Origin: Gnetum montanum
Taxonomy: Eukaryota > Streptophyta > Gnetopsida > Gnetales > Gnetaceae
Reading direction: 5' to 3'
Assembly (NCBI GenBank): GCA_015680685.1
Contig: MNCI01037719.1
Location: forward strand, 3,893 to 43,081
DNA: 39,189 nucleotides
This document shows, in pieces, positions 22,301 to 33,517 of the stretch. The notes below the pieces were generated by a model. The model was not told where the DNA came from. It worked only from the letters and a program-made list of their open reading frames with translations, and searched no databases. Made by a program: the position numbers and the translations under genes. The stretch's first letter is position 1; the number at the start of each line of letters is the position of its first letter.

Positions 22301-23155
22301 ACTGAATGAAAACGCGTCCTTGAGTTCCTTACAAAATATTGGGAAGGTATGGGATTATTGACTTAAATGACACTAATGGTGAATGGGGTGACACATGAAC
22401 AAATCATCATTACAATACATGGCAATATTAGTGTTCATAGCCACAAGAGTGAACACTATACACATTTGACATCTAGCCTTATTTGGCAGCTAAGAGAGAA
22501 GAGAGAGAAAAGAAGAAGATGTGTTGCTACCGACGCCAAAATTACACCTTTTGTTGTCCATCTATAACTACGCCATCAATCTTATTCATTGCATAACTGT
22601 TCCAGCACTAGTCCATCCTAAGTATTTCCTCCAGCTCTAGTCCATTGTTGTATGATTGCCATCTGCACACACAACACAGTCTCATATTAGCAAGGATAAG
22701 TAAATCACAATATGGTTGATACCTTGCCTCGATGTAAGGTCCATTGACTAAGTTGTGATATGGCTAATACAGATTCTAGAGATATAACATTGATGACTAC
22801 CCAAGGTGTAGGGGTTAGGAGAAAATTGAAAAAATTGGACCAGGACCCCCATAACTAAGAGCGATCNNNNNNNNNNNNNNNNNNNNNNNNNNNNNNNNNN
22901 NNNNNNNNNNNNNNNNNNNNNNNNNNNNNNNNNNNNNNNNNNNNNNNNNNNNNNNNNNNNNNNNNNNNNNNNNNNNNNNNNNNNNNNNNNNNNNNNNNNN
23001 NNNNNNNNNNNNNNNNNNNNNNNNNNNNNNNNNNNNNNNNNNNNNNNNNNNNNNNNNAGTAAGAGTTAAAGTCTTAACCATAAGAATTTACCAAAAAGAC
23101 AACAATGCATCAACCAACATATAGACTACTAATACAACCAGCAATGAGGTGGAAA
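22301..23155 (-). other. Region between 3' block and 3' LTR of element 4, no ORF seen
   Basis: The first 100 bases next to the PPT resemble the corresponding stretch of element 3 (8611-8700). Beyond that I see no coding frame and no match to the third ORF of element 3, but the region is interrupted by the gap at 22867-23057, so presence of a third ORF cannot be judged. Confidence 0.5.
22867..23057. other. Assembly gap (191 N)
   Basis: A run of N. Any frame reported through it is meaningless. The true missing length is unknown. Confidence 0.99.
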
Positions 23156-24095
23156 GTCAAGGAAGAATAATGGGAAGAAGAGAAAAGAATGGAATGGAGT
23201 CCCAAGAACAAGGTGGTGTATAGCCCCTTGTGTATGTATGGTTAATGTGATTGAGTAGATCCCATTCCAAATCCAACCTTAAACAATCCACATCCAGTGA
23301 CTTCGCATTAATACACTTGGCCAATCCATCCACTCGAAGTAATAGGAATGCTTTCACCAAAGAGTCACCACCATTCTGAGGAAACAAGAAAGGAAAAAGT
23401 AGGAAGCAAGAAAGGGCCTTAGTTAGAGGGAACATGTTTGTTCAGTTCCATAACTAATTCTTGTAGCCTAGATGATTATTTTGTCTGAGGGATGTGCTTT
23501 GAATTCTCACTTTTTTTTTGTTTGAGAACCACACCAAGCAAAGACTTATTATTTTTATTAGCTCAGCTTCCCGATAATGGAGCAATGTCAGAATGATAAG
23601 GAAAACTCAAGAAGAAAACATCTAAGCACCCAAGAGAATGGCTAGCACAAATGCACCAAATCCCCTTGAAGTCACACCCTTTTTAGTCCTTAAGTCCTTC
23701 CTCAGTTAGAGAAATGCCCAGTCACCAATTCGTTAATAATTTTATTATTAAGAAAGAGGCTATACACTTTGAAGCCAAGAGAACCATAGAAATTCATGAA
23801 TGCATGGATGACATGGACTCATTGCCTATTATATCAAAAGAACCATACCTTAGTATCAACATTATAAATTCACTATAAAAACCAAAAATTAGCAATCAAT
23901 AGAATATAGTTCATACCACCATCAGGAGCACTTATTAGGTGATGAACCTAACAAAACAAATAAACACACACAAAAATGAAAAAGTATAAACGATGTTGCA
24001 AAACAAAAACAAGAAAAGTTAAAGAAATTTGTTAAAAAAGAATGTGTAAAAAAAACTTAAAAAGGAACTAAGGGCCTCAAATGATCAACAGAGGT
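23156..24095 (-). other. Conserved 3' non-coding block, copy B (element 4)
   Basis: It aligns with copy A (12180-13274): GAAGTCACACCC near 23668, GGGCCTTAGTTAGAGG near 23413, a GAGAACCACACCAAGCAAAG stretch near 23525 and an A-rich stretch near 23980-24060. No coding frame is supported. Confidence 0.65.
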
Positions 24096-24111
24096 GGCCA
24101 TCTCCCCCATG
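24096..24111 (-). promoter_or_regulatory. Internal polypurine tract, element 4
   Basis: The minus strand reads CATGGGGGAGATGGCC just after the end of pol. With 22291-22300 this gives two purine tracts about 1.8 kb apart. Confidence 0.55.
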
Positions 24112-27100
24112 ACTATGTTGGAAGGAGGAGATTTGAAATAATGAGCAGGGTCATCCCTTCTCAGAGGTATTATGTGCACTGGTTGTTCTAAGTTCATGGA
24201 ATGGTTTGGTTTGTTGCACATTGACTAGTCATCTCTTATCAGGGCTCTTGGGTTTGTATATGGTCATGGCCCTTGAAGAAAAGGTTGTATGAATCATGTA
24301 AGGTCCTTCCCATAGTGTTTGAAATTTTGTGCGTTGTGGCACATGTGTGGGATTCCAATAGAGAACCTTATCTCCTGGTTGATACTTAACCTTTCAAATC
24401 TTCAAGTCATGATGTTGCTTGTTATATGCCTTGTGCAACTCATTTGATGATAGGGCTGCTAATCAGTTTTCCTCTAGCATGTTTAAAGTTGCCAACCTTT
24501 GTTGCTAGATCAAGATCAAGGTGGAGGTCACAAGCCATTGATAGTGTACAGAGCTTGGTTTGAATTGGAACCACTGGAAGCTTTCCATACACTAACTCAT
24601 AGGGAGAGTAGCCTATAGGGAGTTTCCAAGTGGAGCAATATGCCCAAAGAGCATCATTTAGTTTAGTGCTCCAATCTCGCCTATACTTGCTAATTGTCCT
24701 TGTCAATAATTTAGTGATCTCCCTGTTGGTGACCTCAGCTTGTCCGTTAGCTTGGGGGTGATAAGGTGTAGTCAATTTATGTTCAACCCCTAAGCATTGC
24801 ATTAACTTCTAAAAATTTTCACCTATGAAATATGTTCCGTTATCCAAAAGAAGTGCACGTGGCACACCAAACCTATTTACGATTTGTTGTTGCACAAATC
24901 CTACAGCTGTGGATGATGTCTAGTCTGTAATAGCAGCTACTTCAGCCCATTTCATTAGATAGTCTATGACAACTACAATGTAAGCTTTTCCATTGGACAT
25001 TACTGTAATGGGCCCCATAAAGTCTATCCCCCAAATGTCGAAGGGTTCTAAAGGTTGAATCCATTGTTGTGGATCCTCCATTCTAGCAGTCATTCCCCCA
25101 TCATGTTGACAATGCTTACAAGATTGGACAAATTGATGGACATCTCGAAATAATGTTGGCCAGTAATATCTTGCAAGTAGGATCTTAATAGTCATTCGTC
25201 TCCCTACATAGTGACCCCCACAAGGGCCCTCATGAGCATCTTGGAGAACTCTCAATTGGTCCACCTCAGGCATGTACCATCGAACTAAGCCATTAGGACA
25301 CACTTTGTAAAGTTGTCCATTGATCTCCATGAAGTACTTAGCTCTGTGAAGAAATTGTTGTTTCTTCCTAAAGTCCAACTCTTGTGGTGTTTGTTGGATA
25401 AGGAGATAGGTGAGAATGTTACTATACCAATTCATCTCCGTGGGTTGGCTATTCACTACACTGACAAAGAGGGCTTCATCAGGAAAATGATCGAACATTA
25501 CATATTCATCCTCCTTGTTGTTCTAGTGCAACCGAGATAAATGATCTGCAACTACGTTCTCAGTGCCCTTTTGATTGATCATCGTTAGATCGAACTCCTG
25601 TAGGATTACCAGCCATCATATAATACGAGGGCTAACCGTTGGCTTATTCATGAGGAACTAGATTGCACTATGATTTGTATGGATGAACACTTTGTAACCT
25701 AATAAATAGTGCCTAAACTTATCCAGTGTAAACACTACAACCATTAATTCTTTTTCTGTAGTTGTGTAGTTAAGTTGTGCACTGGCGATACTCCTACTTG
25801 CACAGTGGATGTAGTAAGGATGTTTTTGGTCATCTAACTGTGTAAGTATGGCTCCTAAGGCATAATTGGACATGTCAGTCATTATATGGAATGGTCTGGA
25901 CCAATCAAGAGCTTGTAGAATGAAAGTTTCTACAAGATTTTGTTTCAGAGTTTAGAATGCTCGTTCACATTCCCTGGTCCATTCGAATGGTGTGTCATTC
26001 TTTGTTAGCTTTACCAACGGTTTGGAAATCTTGGAGAAGTTCTCAATGAATCTCCTATAGTAGCTAGTGTGTCCAAGGAATGACCGAATGTCTTTGACAG
26101 TTTTTGGTTGACAGGTGATTCCTTGGATGACCCTAACTTTATCTAAGTCTACCTCTATTCCTGAATGTGAAACCTTATGCCCAAGTACTACGCCTTCTTG
26201 GACCATTAAATGGCTTTTTTGCTAGTTGATTCTTAAGTTGGTTTCTATGCATCTTTTCATCACTTGCTCTAATCGGTCCAAGACTTGATCAGAATTTGTT
26301 CCATAACTAGAGAAGTCATCCATAAAGACTTCCTCTCTGTTTCCTATCTGCTGTTAGAATATGCTTAGAACTAGGTGTTGAAACATGGTAGAGGCATTAC
26401 ACAAGCTAGCATTTGTTTATATGCAGACATTCCCCAAGGACTAGTGAACGTTGTCTTGGCTTGATCTCCTAGGGCTATCCATATTTGGTTGTATCCACTA
26501 TAGCCATCTAGAAAACTATAATAGCGATGCCCTGCTATGGTGTCCAAGACTTGGTTAATGAATGGCAACAGAAAGTGATCCTTAAATGTTGCCATGTTCA
26601 ATAGTCTAAAATCTATGCACATCTCCATTTGACTCCCTTTTTCGGCATGATCACCAGATGGCTAACCCATTCGCTATCAGCAATTAGATATATGAACCCT
26701 GCCTTAAGAAGCTATTCTATTTCTTCTTTTACTACTTGCTTCAATTTTGGGTTCATTCACCTCTACAGTTATTTTTGAGGTTTCATGGAAGGGTCAGTGT
26801 AAATCCTATGCTGGCATATCCTAGGATCTATTCCAGTTAAGTCGGGGTATGACCAGGCAAAGGCTTTTGACCACTTTTTTATCACTTTCAGCAGTCTTTC
26901 TTTTTGTTTGGAAGCACGTCTTACGTTGATGATGACCAGTTTTCCATTTTCAAGGGTCATATATTCTAGACTGATGGGCAATGGTTTCAATTCTAGGGGC
27001 TCTTGTTTAAATTTTTTAGGAATTTCCAACTTCCCCAGTTGTTGTTTTCAAGGTTAAGGTTGGAAGTTGGCAGCAAACCTGCTCTAGTGTATCTATGCTT

Positions 27101-27690
27101 TCAATCTAAGTGCAAGTTATTCCCTCAGTTAGTTCCATGCACGTTAGTGAGTTGCTCTCTTGATCAGCCATTAGCCACTGGGTGTCTTATTGTCGTGTGG
27201 CTACCGCATACAGGAACTTTTGTATATTAATTTCTTGTGCACACTAGTTGCATGCATGCAATGCTAAAATTTGCACAACCCATTATCTTTGCACGCAATT
27301 GCACCCTGTATCACTGTATGCGATGCATGGAATCTTCTTCTTCTCGATCTTTCCAAAAGTGTTCTTCTTGGATATTTCTAGGTAAAGATCGCAGATTCCT
27401 AGGCCTGCATCTATAGTGCTTAGCCATGCCCTTCCCATTATTATTGGGAAGTTCCCTTTATCGTTATTTACTTTTATCACTAGGAAATCAGCTGGGTATG
27501 ACCACCCCACACATAGTGGTAACAATGTCATCCACTAGTCCCAAGGGAACAGTGATGGACTGGTCGGCCAACTCCAGGCGAATATTGCTCTTTCTTAATG
27601 GAGGCAAGTTTCAAGCTTTGTACATCTCTTGTGATATTAGGTTGACTCTAGAACCTGAGTCTAGAAGAGCTTTGCATGGTTCATTTCCAG
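24112..27690 (-). pseudogene. pol: Pol polyprotein remnant of element 4 (PR-RT-RH-INT)
   Basis: This is the best-preserved pol in the window. The protease has LLDSGSRVNLI (near 27665) with the D-S-G triad, and later FPIIMGRAWLST. A DTQWL linker lies near 27180. The RT preamble is at 27029-26769, the RT core includes FLDGYSGYNQI (near 26500), and the active-site box FMDDF is near 26316-26330. RNase H (about 25900-25660) has TEKELMVVV but TNHSAI where a catalytic Asp is usual (Asp to Asn). Integrase (25498-24440) has the zinc-binding HEG...GGHY...CKHC set, the first Asp in WGIDFMGP, the second in LDNGTYF and the Glu in NGQAEVTNREI, so all three catalytic residues remain. No chromodomain follows. 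At least eight stops or shifts interrupt the frame. Confidence 0.9.
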
Positions 27691-27699
27691 TGACATGGA

Positions 27700-30289
27700 G
27701 ATAGATTAGGGGGCTTTCAAGATCAGAAAATTTCTTGGGAAGGTGGCCAACCTTAATCCAATCAATAATGGCATGTGTAGCATAACCATATGTGTTGAGC
27801 TTGGTGTTTGGTTTAAAGGGAGCTCTAAAGCCTTATTTGATGGGGAGGTGTTTAGAGGTTCAACCACTTGTGGTTGTGAGGGCTTAGTTGGACTATTGGT
27901 TCTAAAGAAAGGTCTTTTCTTTGTAAGGTTGTCAAAACCAACTACGGGTTGAGGATTCACAGCCCTTGTGGCATTACGTTGTTGCAGTTGAGTAGGGAGC
28001 TCCCCTTGCATTGCTAGAGCGGGTGGTAATGGAGCTATTGGTGTGAGAGTTGCGAATGGATTTGAAGGATGGTATGCTTATGGGCTATCCCTCCTAGGAG
28101 AAGGAGTTTTATAATACTCCCAAGCTTGGTAGTGATGTTGTGGTGTAACGTGGTCGACAGAGTCATGTGGAGAGATTGGATGCTGCACGTAGTAGCCATA
28201 TGGGTCTAGTTGCCAGTAGGGGTATTGTTGCCTTGGTGGTAACATCCCCCATGANAACAGGTTTTGGTGGAGTTTCACTTGGATAATATGTTGAAGGTTG
28301 GTGGAACTGCCTTGGGTTATCTTTGGGATAAGGTAATCATCGAGGTGCTTGCCGTTTATTAAGTCGTGGGTTGAGTGCATACACCCCAAACTCTTGTAGA
28401 TGTGAGATCACTAGGAAACATCCCTTAGGATGGTCGTATTGGCATATCTCACATACACCATCATTGTCCATGTTTGAATCCACAACCTCTTCAGTGATGG
28501 CCATTTTTCCCTTACCCTTGTTACGTGCATTGTCCACTTCTCTCTTTTTCTTTTTGTCATGGTTACTACCTTGCTCCCTAGACTCCTCTACGATTTTAAG
28601 AATAGTTTCAAACCTACTATCCAGGGAGTCCCACATTTGGTCTTCATTTACCGATACTTCTATGGTTACCTTTTGGAGCAGCAAAGTCTTCCTATTCACC
28701 ATCTCTTTGAGTGGTGACTCTTCTTCCTCCTCACAAAATCTCACTCCTCTTTTTCAGAGGGAAGGATCTCAGTTGTGCTCTTCTGCACTTTCTCTCTTTC
28801 GTAGCTCACCTTCTTCTTTGGCTACTTGCTCTAACAATTATAAATTTGATGAGACTAAGCTCTAATAATCTTCCTTCTGCATATGTTCCAAGGGTTCTTC
28901 TTTTTCATGCCTAAGTCCATCTACAAGATGGCGTAGTTGATCCTGCTACGAATAACCATGGACAGGGCAACGATGTAACAGTGCATAATAGTGGCCCATG
29001 GTAGCATCCAAGGGTTCATGATTTCCTTTCTTCCATCCTTGGATTTGCTTCCGCAGGTTAGACACTCAGGAGTACATTTGGTACTTATCATTGAACAGTT
29101 CTAACATTGTACTCCACCTCCGAATGGATTCTGGTTCTAAGGACTGGTACCAGCTTTTAGCTTCTTTCACTAGTATCCTTGGGAACAACTTTAGTTTTTG
29201 CCATTCGTTTTCTATGTTTTGCAAGGCACATGCATCATGGAATGCTTGTAAATGATTTTTAGGATCAGCATTGTATCCCCCTTCAAATTGTGGGTTGTTG
29301 TTCATTTTTAACCTCTTGATCTTACTATCCTTTTGGTGTCTTCTGGGAACTCTTACAGCCTCCGTTATATCTAGCATGCTTCTAGTTGCGAGTAGGGGTT
29401 CTTCATGGTCATCTCATTCATAGCGTCTGTGGTGTCTACGTGGTTCCCTACTCTCTTTTCTTCCATGCCTTGATTCCTTAGAGTGCCCTCATTCTTGTTC
29501 TTGACTATCTCGTCAATGTTTTTCACTTTGTTTCCCTTTATCCTCACGATTGGTTTCCTTATGGCTACGTTCGAACACTAAAGGAGAGGGTGAATGTAAC
29601 GATGAAGGTGAAGAAGAAGGAGAACCATCACCATAACAATGTTTTCTACCTTCTCTTCAGTGGTCTTGGCCTTGATCGTGATCATAATCAAAATGTTCGT
29701 CCTTATCATGTGTTCGTGTTCCCTCATTGAACACTTTGTGTTCATGGGTATCAAAATTAGGGTTGTGAACCATGGAGTGGAGGTTTTGATACACCACCTC
29801 CTAACCATCATTAGGAGGGGGAACATCATTTGGTGGGGAACCTATTGAAGCAGGTTCACCACCCCCAATTTTGCTTAAGACGTATGAAGCGTTATGGGGC
29901 CATTTACCCTTCAAGGATGTGTCATAACTTTCCTGTCGCAAGTCCCTTTAACGTTGTGCTTCTGTGGGATGATAGTCCCTTGTTTCATGATCACATGCAA
30001 CGTATTCCACGTATAAAAGAGACATGCCTATTCATGTGAGAGCACAAAGGAGCATGTTGGGGACTGATCGATCTGGAGACAACACTATGTTACCCTCCAA
30101 GTCTCTCCAACACAGTTGTTCATCTTGGTGGAGAATAAAGGTAAAATCGGGTACATACTCATCGTGATGAGTATATGCCACATGAAACTATTAAGGAACT
30201 GGCAGATCTTGGTTACGTGTATTATGCCACCGACTGTCTCTTGTGTTAGTCCTAGGCGGTGAAATGCTCTTATGCGAAGAAGAAGACAT
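27700..30289 (-). pseudogene. gag: Gag remnant of element 4
   Basis: The minus-strand ATG at 30289 opens MSSSSHKSISPP; copy D starts similarly (MSSSHK). Next come a YVPDFTFILH segment (near 30150), an Arg/Glu/His-rich low-complexity stretch (about 29700-29400) and the retrotransposon gag core (29377-29066) with FHDACALQNIENEW and SWYQSLEPESI. The zinc-knuckle-like CEICQYDHPKGC is near 28417-28452, and a Pro/Thr/Ser-rich tail (28390-27706) leads to protease. Gag packages element RNA in a cytoplasmic particle. Stops occur throughout. A single N at 28255 coincides with about 35 bp that are present in the relatives but missing here. Confidence 0.85.
28255..28255. other. Single ambiguous base at a likely join
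   Basis: The relatives continue CCCATGATTGTGGG... at this place, while here the text jumps to AACAGGTTTTGG. The single N may mark a scaffold join of unknown size. Confidence 0.6.
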
Positions 30290-30415
30290 TTTGTCTTGTT
30301 CGATGTGCGATTTACCGTTGTCTTATCTTTTCTTGATTAACCCTAAGGGTTCGTTCCAGCATTCCAATGATATGGATGAGTTCCTATGTTCTATGTAGTG
30401 CACAAACAATTGAAT

Positions 30416-30432
30416 CCCCAACAACGGTGCCA
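30416..30432 (-). promoter_or_regulatory. Primer-binding site, element 4
   Basis: The minus strand reads TGGTGCCGTTGTTGGGG one base after the LTR end CTCATCA. Against the tRNA-Asp-type PBS the three differences are all C to T. Confidence 0.85.
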
Positions 30433-30433
30433 A

Positions 30434-31234
30434 TGATGAGTGGCGAGGTACCCCTACACTCAACCATATGAATACAAGCATTTCCCATGAGATCCGATCG
30501 AACTCCAAGGACTAAGTGCTTACGTGCCTTAATGGAACACTCAGGGTTAATCAATCGTTGTCTTCCCAAACTTACTTGTATTTTCACAGTTGTATGGTTA
30601 AGTAAGCTTGAGGTATATGATTTTTTATAGCTTTTCTCTTTTTAATGTCTTATGCTAATAAGCAAAGGTAAAGATAACTAAGTGACTAACTTACATTAAC
30701 TATTCACTAACTAAGTTCTAATTGTTCCTAACACCAGTATCCGTTCCCACTTGCTGTACACATCTTGAACCAATGCAACGCTACTGGGATTACCAAACAC
30801 TAGTAGTTACTGGGTTACCAAGTGCTACACGCATGCTTGAAGCAGTCGTACCAAGTGTACTTAACTAAGAGAGTCAAAGGATTGAGAGAGAGATTAATTA
30901 ACTAGGAAAGCATTCAACATTCAACAATAATTAATTACTAATTAGCTTAATCTGTATGTTGCAAGGTTTATCATAAAGTTCGTCTTTATTTTTGTACACA
31001 AATGTGTGCTCAGGTACAATTTACTCAAATAAAGATCCATTCACTCTATGACTCCTACTGCGGGCACATAGAAATTATTCTAACTCTGGAATGGTAAAAT
31101 TGCAAGAGTTTGGCTAAGGGTCTAAGTCTAACCAACGGGAACAAAGGGAGCCATCTCTTATTTATAGAAGATGAGGCAGGACGCGATATCGTGTAGCCGA
31201 TGCGATATCACGTATGTGATATCGCGGCTCATCA
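30434..31234 (-). mobile_element. 5' LTR of element 4
   Basis: 801 bp with perfect termini TGATGAG and CTCATCA. In element sense U3 holds GATATC sites (31185, 31204, 31218), then TATAAATA (reverse of 31159-31166), then an AATAAA signal in R (reverse of 30985-30990), then U5 running to the PBS. Its outer side is the right TTCAT duplication. Confidence 0.92.
31159..31166 (-). promoter_or_regulatory. TATA box in element 4 5' LTR
   Basis: The minus strand reads TATAAATA, 18 bp downstream of the nearest GATATC site. This is the likely core promoter of the genomic RNA. Confidence 0.75.
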
Positions 31235-31239
31235 TTCAT
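31235..31239. repeat. Target-site duplication of element 4, right copy
   Basis: TTCAT, identical to 21506-21510. Confidence 0.9.
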
Positions 31240-31700
31240 GAATGCTATCATATCCTATTTTTATTGATCCAACATGACTATTAAAATCCCCTCCAATTAA
31301 TATGCTTTCTTGCTAAGGACTTTCTTAAAGCATCCAGTTCATAAAATTCTAAAATTCATGGTTGATGAAATTTTCTAGGCCAATTTGTGAATCATATACA
31401 TTGATTATATTAATAATCTCATTTTCAAGCATAATTTTTATGTCCATAATTCTATCACCATGGTGATCTACTTGTACCACTTTATCTTTGACAATTTGAT
31501 TAGCAATGATGCCCACTCCATTTGGATGATTTTCTTTTCTAAGTAGAAGAGTTTGTAACCCTAGCCTAAATCTTTAGCTTTCTTCCCTTTCCATCTTGTT
31601 TCTTGGAGCTAGGCAATGTAGATTCTTTGTCTTTTCATGGCATTAATAATTTTAGAGGTATTTATGTTAAGAGTGCCAATATTCTAGGTTACCATCTAAA
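31235..31700 (-). pseudogene. LINE (RTE-type) AP-endonuclease, upstream fragment
   Basis: Minus-strand frames give NIGTLN (near 31680, preceded by a stop where RTE elements have Trp), LQETRWKGKKAKDLG (catalytic Glu, near 31600), NGVGIIANQIVKDKVV (near 31510), DRIMDIKIML (near 31455) and IGGDFNSHVGS (catalytic GDFN, near 31290). This is the standard order of the AP-endonuclease domain of plant RTE LINEs, which nicks target DNA for target-primed reverse transcription. Two or more frameshifts and several stops are present. It is interrupted by element 4 and continues at 21510 downward. No ORF beyond the endonuclease domain is present on either side. Confidence 0.85.
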
Positions 31701-32349
31701 ATTTGTCATTAGACTTGCTTCTTTATCTATACTTGTCTATGATGTGGAAATCCATTTCAACTTTCTATAACATTTAAGCAAATATGTTGTGCATCATTTT
31801 TGGAGAATGTCCTAGGAAGCCCTTACTCATTTTCAATAACAACTAGGTCCTATGACTACTATGCATTGCATCTAGGAAATTCCATAGTACTTGCAAAATC
31901 TAAAAAACCCAGGCATATGTGCTTTCGGAAAGGTTTTATAGCTAGTTGTCAATCTGATGCTAACACTCCTCCTTTGGTATCTAGGCTTAGAACTAACATT
32001 AGTGAAGTTACATGGTGCCCAGGCATATGTGCTTTCCATTGAGGCCTTAGGCATAACTTGTATTCAACGATTCAACGAGTTATGGGATTTTGCAATTTAC
32101 ACAAAATATCACATTTTACTACATTCTTCATAAAAGTGAGAGTTGAGATATTCATTATCAAGAGTTGTAGTTTAGATAGAATATAAAAAATGCAAATAAG
32201 AGTCATAGAAAAAGTTTAGTTAAGGAATATAAATACTTGATTAGAACCAAAAGAAGGAAATTTATCAAAGAGTAGCATGAATATTTTGGTTACACCATTA
32301 GAAAATCATGAGACCTAATATGTCATGTAGTTGAGTCATGGGGATATCA
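31701..32349. other. Unassigned stretch between LINE and element 5
   Basis: AT-rich, with no coding frame I can support. The one structured item is a 19-bp perfect direct repeat, CCCAGGCATATGTGCTTTC, at 31908-31926 and 32018-32036, 110 bp apart. It may be LINE 5' UTR or older host sequence. Confidence 0.4.
31908..32036 (+). repeat. 19-bp direct repeat pair
   Basis: CCCAGGCATATGTGCTTTC occurs at 31908-31926 and 32018-32036 without mismatch. The sequence between shows no further internal copies. Confidence 0.9.
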
Positions 32350-33385
32350 TGAAGCATCATTTTTTCAAGTGTATCAATTGGTCGAGATATCGTAGATGCT
32401 ACATCATATCTACGTTGTAGCATCCTTATCGATGCGACTTAGTTGGCTACTACATCATAGATGTTATATCACATTTACTATGTCATAGATGCAATATCAC
32501 ATTTTCTATAACTTAACTGCATTGACAGATCCTCATCAATGCATCCTCATCGACACATCTCCATCAACACATCCTCATTGACGTAACTAAATGCATTAAC
32601 GCATCCTCATTCATGCAATGCCTATGTTTTCCTTTAAATATGTGATCACCCACTATGTATTTGACATCATTTAGTTAGTAGTGTAGCCAAACTCTTGCAA
32701 TTTTATTCTGTAATTTTAAAGAACAATCAACAAGTGCCCATAATGTGGATTTTAGTCAGTTTATAGCATCTTATTTGAGTTTCATTGTACCTAGAATCAT
32801 TTCATAAATGACAATAAGATTGAGATTGATTCCTATTCATTACAACACTTTGACTTAGGATAGATTTAATTTCAATGCAATTTATTTTCTATGTACTTAG
32901 TTAACATTTACATTTCCATGCATGTTAATTAATCGATGCAATGAGCATGACCAGTTTCTAGCATAAACACGTATTTTCTTGGTAATCCTAGTAGAATTAT
33001 TGCTTAGTTTGCCTAGTAGTATAACACTTGGTAATCCTAACAGTGGGTACATGAGTTTAGAATGTGTATGGTAAGCTAGGAATAGACACTCATTGCTCTT
33101 AGGATAGTTTAGGATTTATCTTCTTATTATTAATTCATTTAAATAATTAATTTCTACATGATTATTTACTTAGTTTAAGAGCTACACAACATCAATAATC
33201 ATATGCCTCACTTTGGACTAAACCATACATGACAAAGGTACTAGTCTAAGTTGGAAGACAATGACCTATGATTAATGCTTAACAATCTAGATGCCACACT
33301 AGTTCCATCCATAGAATTTGATTGGATTGCATGTGAACACTTGTGATTCATATGTTTGGGCATAGGGGTTACCTATTGCTCATCA
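32350..33385 (+). mobile_element. 5' LTR of element 5 (start approximate)
   Basis: The end GCTCATCA (33385) and the PBS right after it fix the 3' boundary. The body is the reverse-orientation match of the 1174-2053 and 7761-8600 LTRs, for example the TTATTTGAGTTTCATTGTACC and ATGACAATAAGATTGAGATT stretches (32772-32830). It carries a TTTAAATA TATA-like box (32633-32640) and a 14-bp U3 array. The left end could not be found; no clear TGATGAG is present, so the start given is a guess. Confidence 0.65.
32525..32610 (+). repeat. 14-bp U3 tandem array, element 5 LTR
   Basis: ATCCTCAT or its variant ATCTCCAT starts at 32529, 32543, 32557 and 32571, an exact 14-bp period, with a further copy at 32603. 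The unit is CCTCATCAAYRNRN-like, the same as in the element 1 LTR. It ends 22 bp before the TATA-like box. Confidence 0.85.
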
Positions 33386-33386
33386 T

Positions 33387-33403
33387 TGGTGCCATTTTTG
33401 AGG
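33387..33403 (+). promoter_or_regulatory. Primer-binding site, element 5
   Basis: TGGTGCCATTTTTGAGG follows the LTR end by one base. It is a decayed form of the tRNA-Asp-type PBS; all but one of the differences are C to T or G to A. Confidence 0.75.
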
Positions 33404-33517
33404 ATGATGCTAGTGATCTAAATTAGTTATATTATAAACAATCATCATAAAAGTATTAATAATCTATCTTTTTGAAAATATTAATATTCTAAGTCACACA
33501 CATTACTAAATAAAAAC

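Larger units (their letters stand above)
21511..31234 (-). mobile_element. Element 4: structurally complete Ty3/Gypsy retrotransposon
   Basis: About 9.7 kb in minus orientation. In element order it holds the 5' LTR (31234-30434), PBS (30432-30416), gag (from 30289), pol, an internal PPT (24111-24096), a 3' non-coding block, a terminal PPT (22300-22291) and the 3' LTR (22290-21511). It is flanked by TTCAT duplications and interrupts a LINE. It includes a 191-base gap. The two LTRs are similar by eye but clearly diverged, so the insertion is not recent. Many stops in gag and pol make it inactive. This is the best-preserved copy and the reference for naming the parts of the others. Confidence 0.9.

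Noticed and set aside
22815-23081. An open frame spanning the N run
   Set aside because: It consists of the assembly gap and has no real sequence.
28371-28865. A 164-residue plus-strand frame rich in Ser/Leu
   Set aside because: It is antisense to element 4 gag, which has the zinc-knuckle-like motif and charged helices in the opposite strand.
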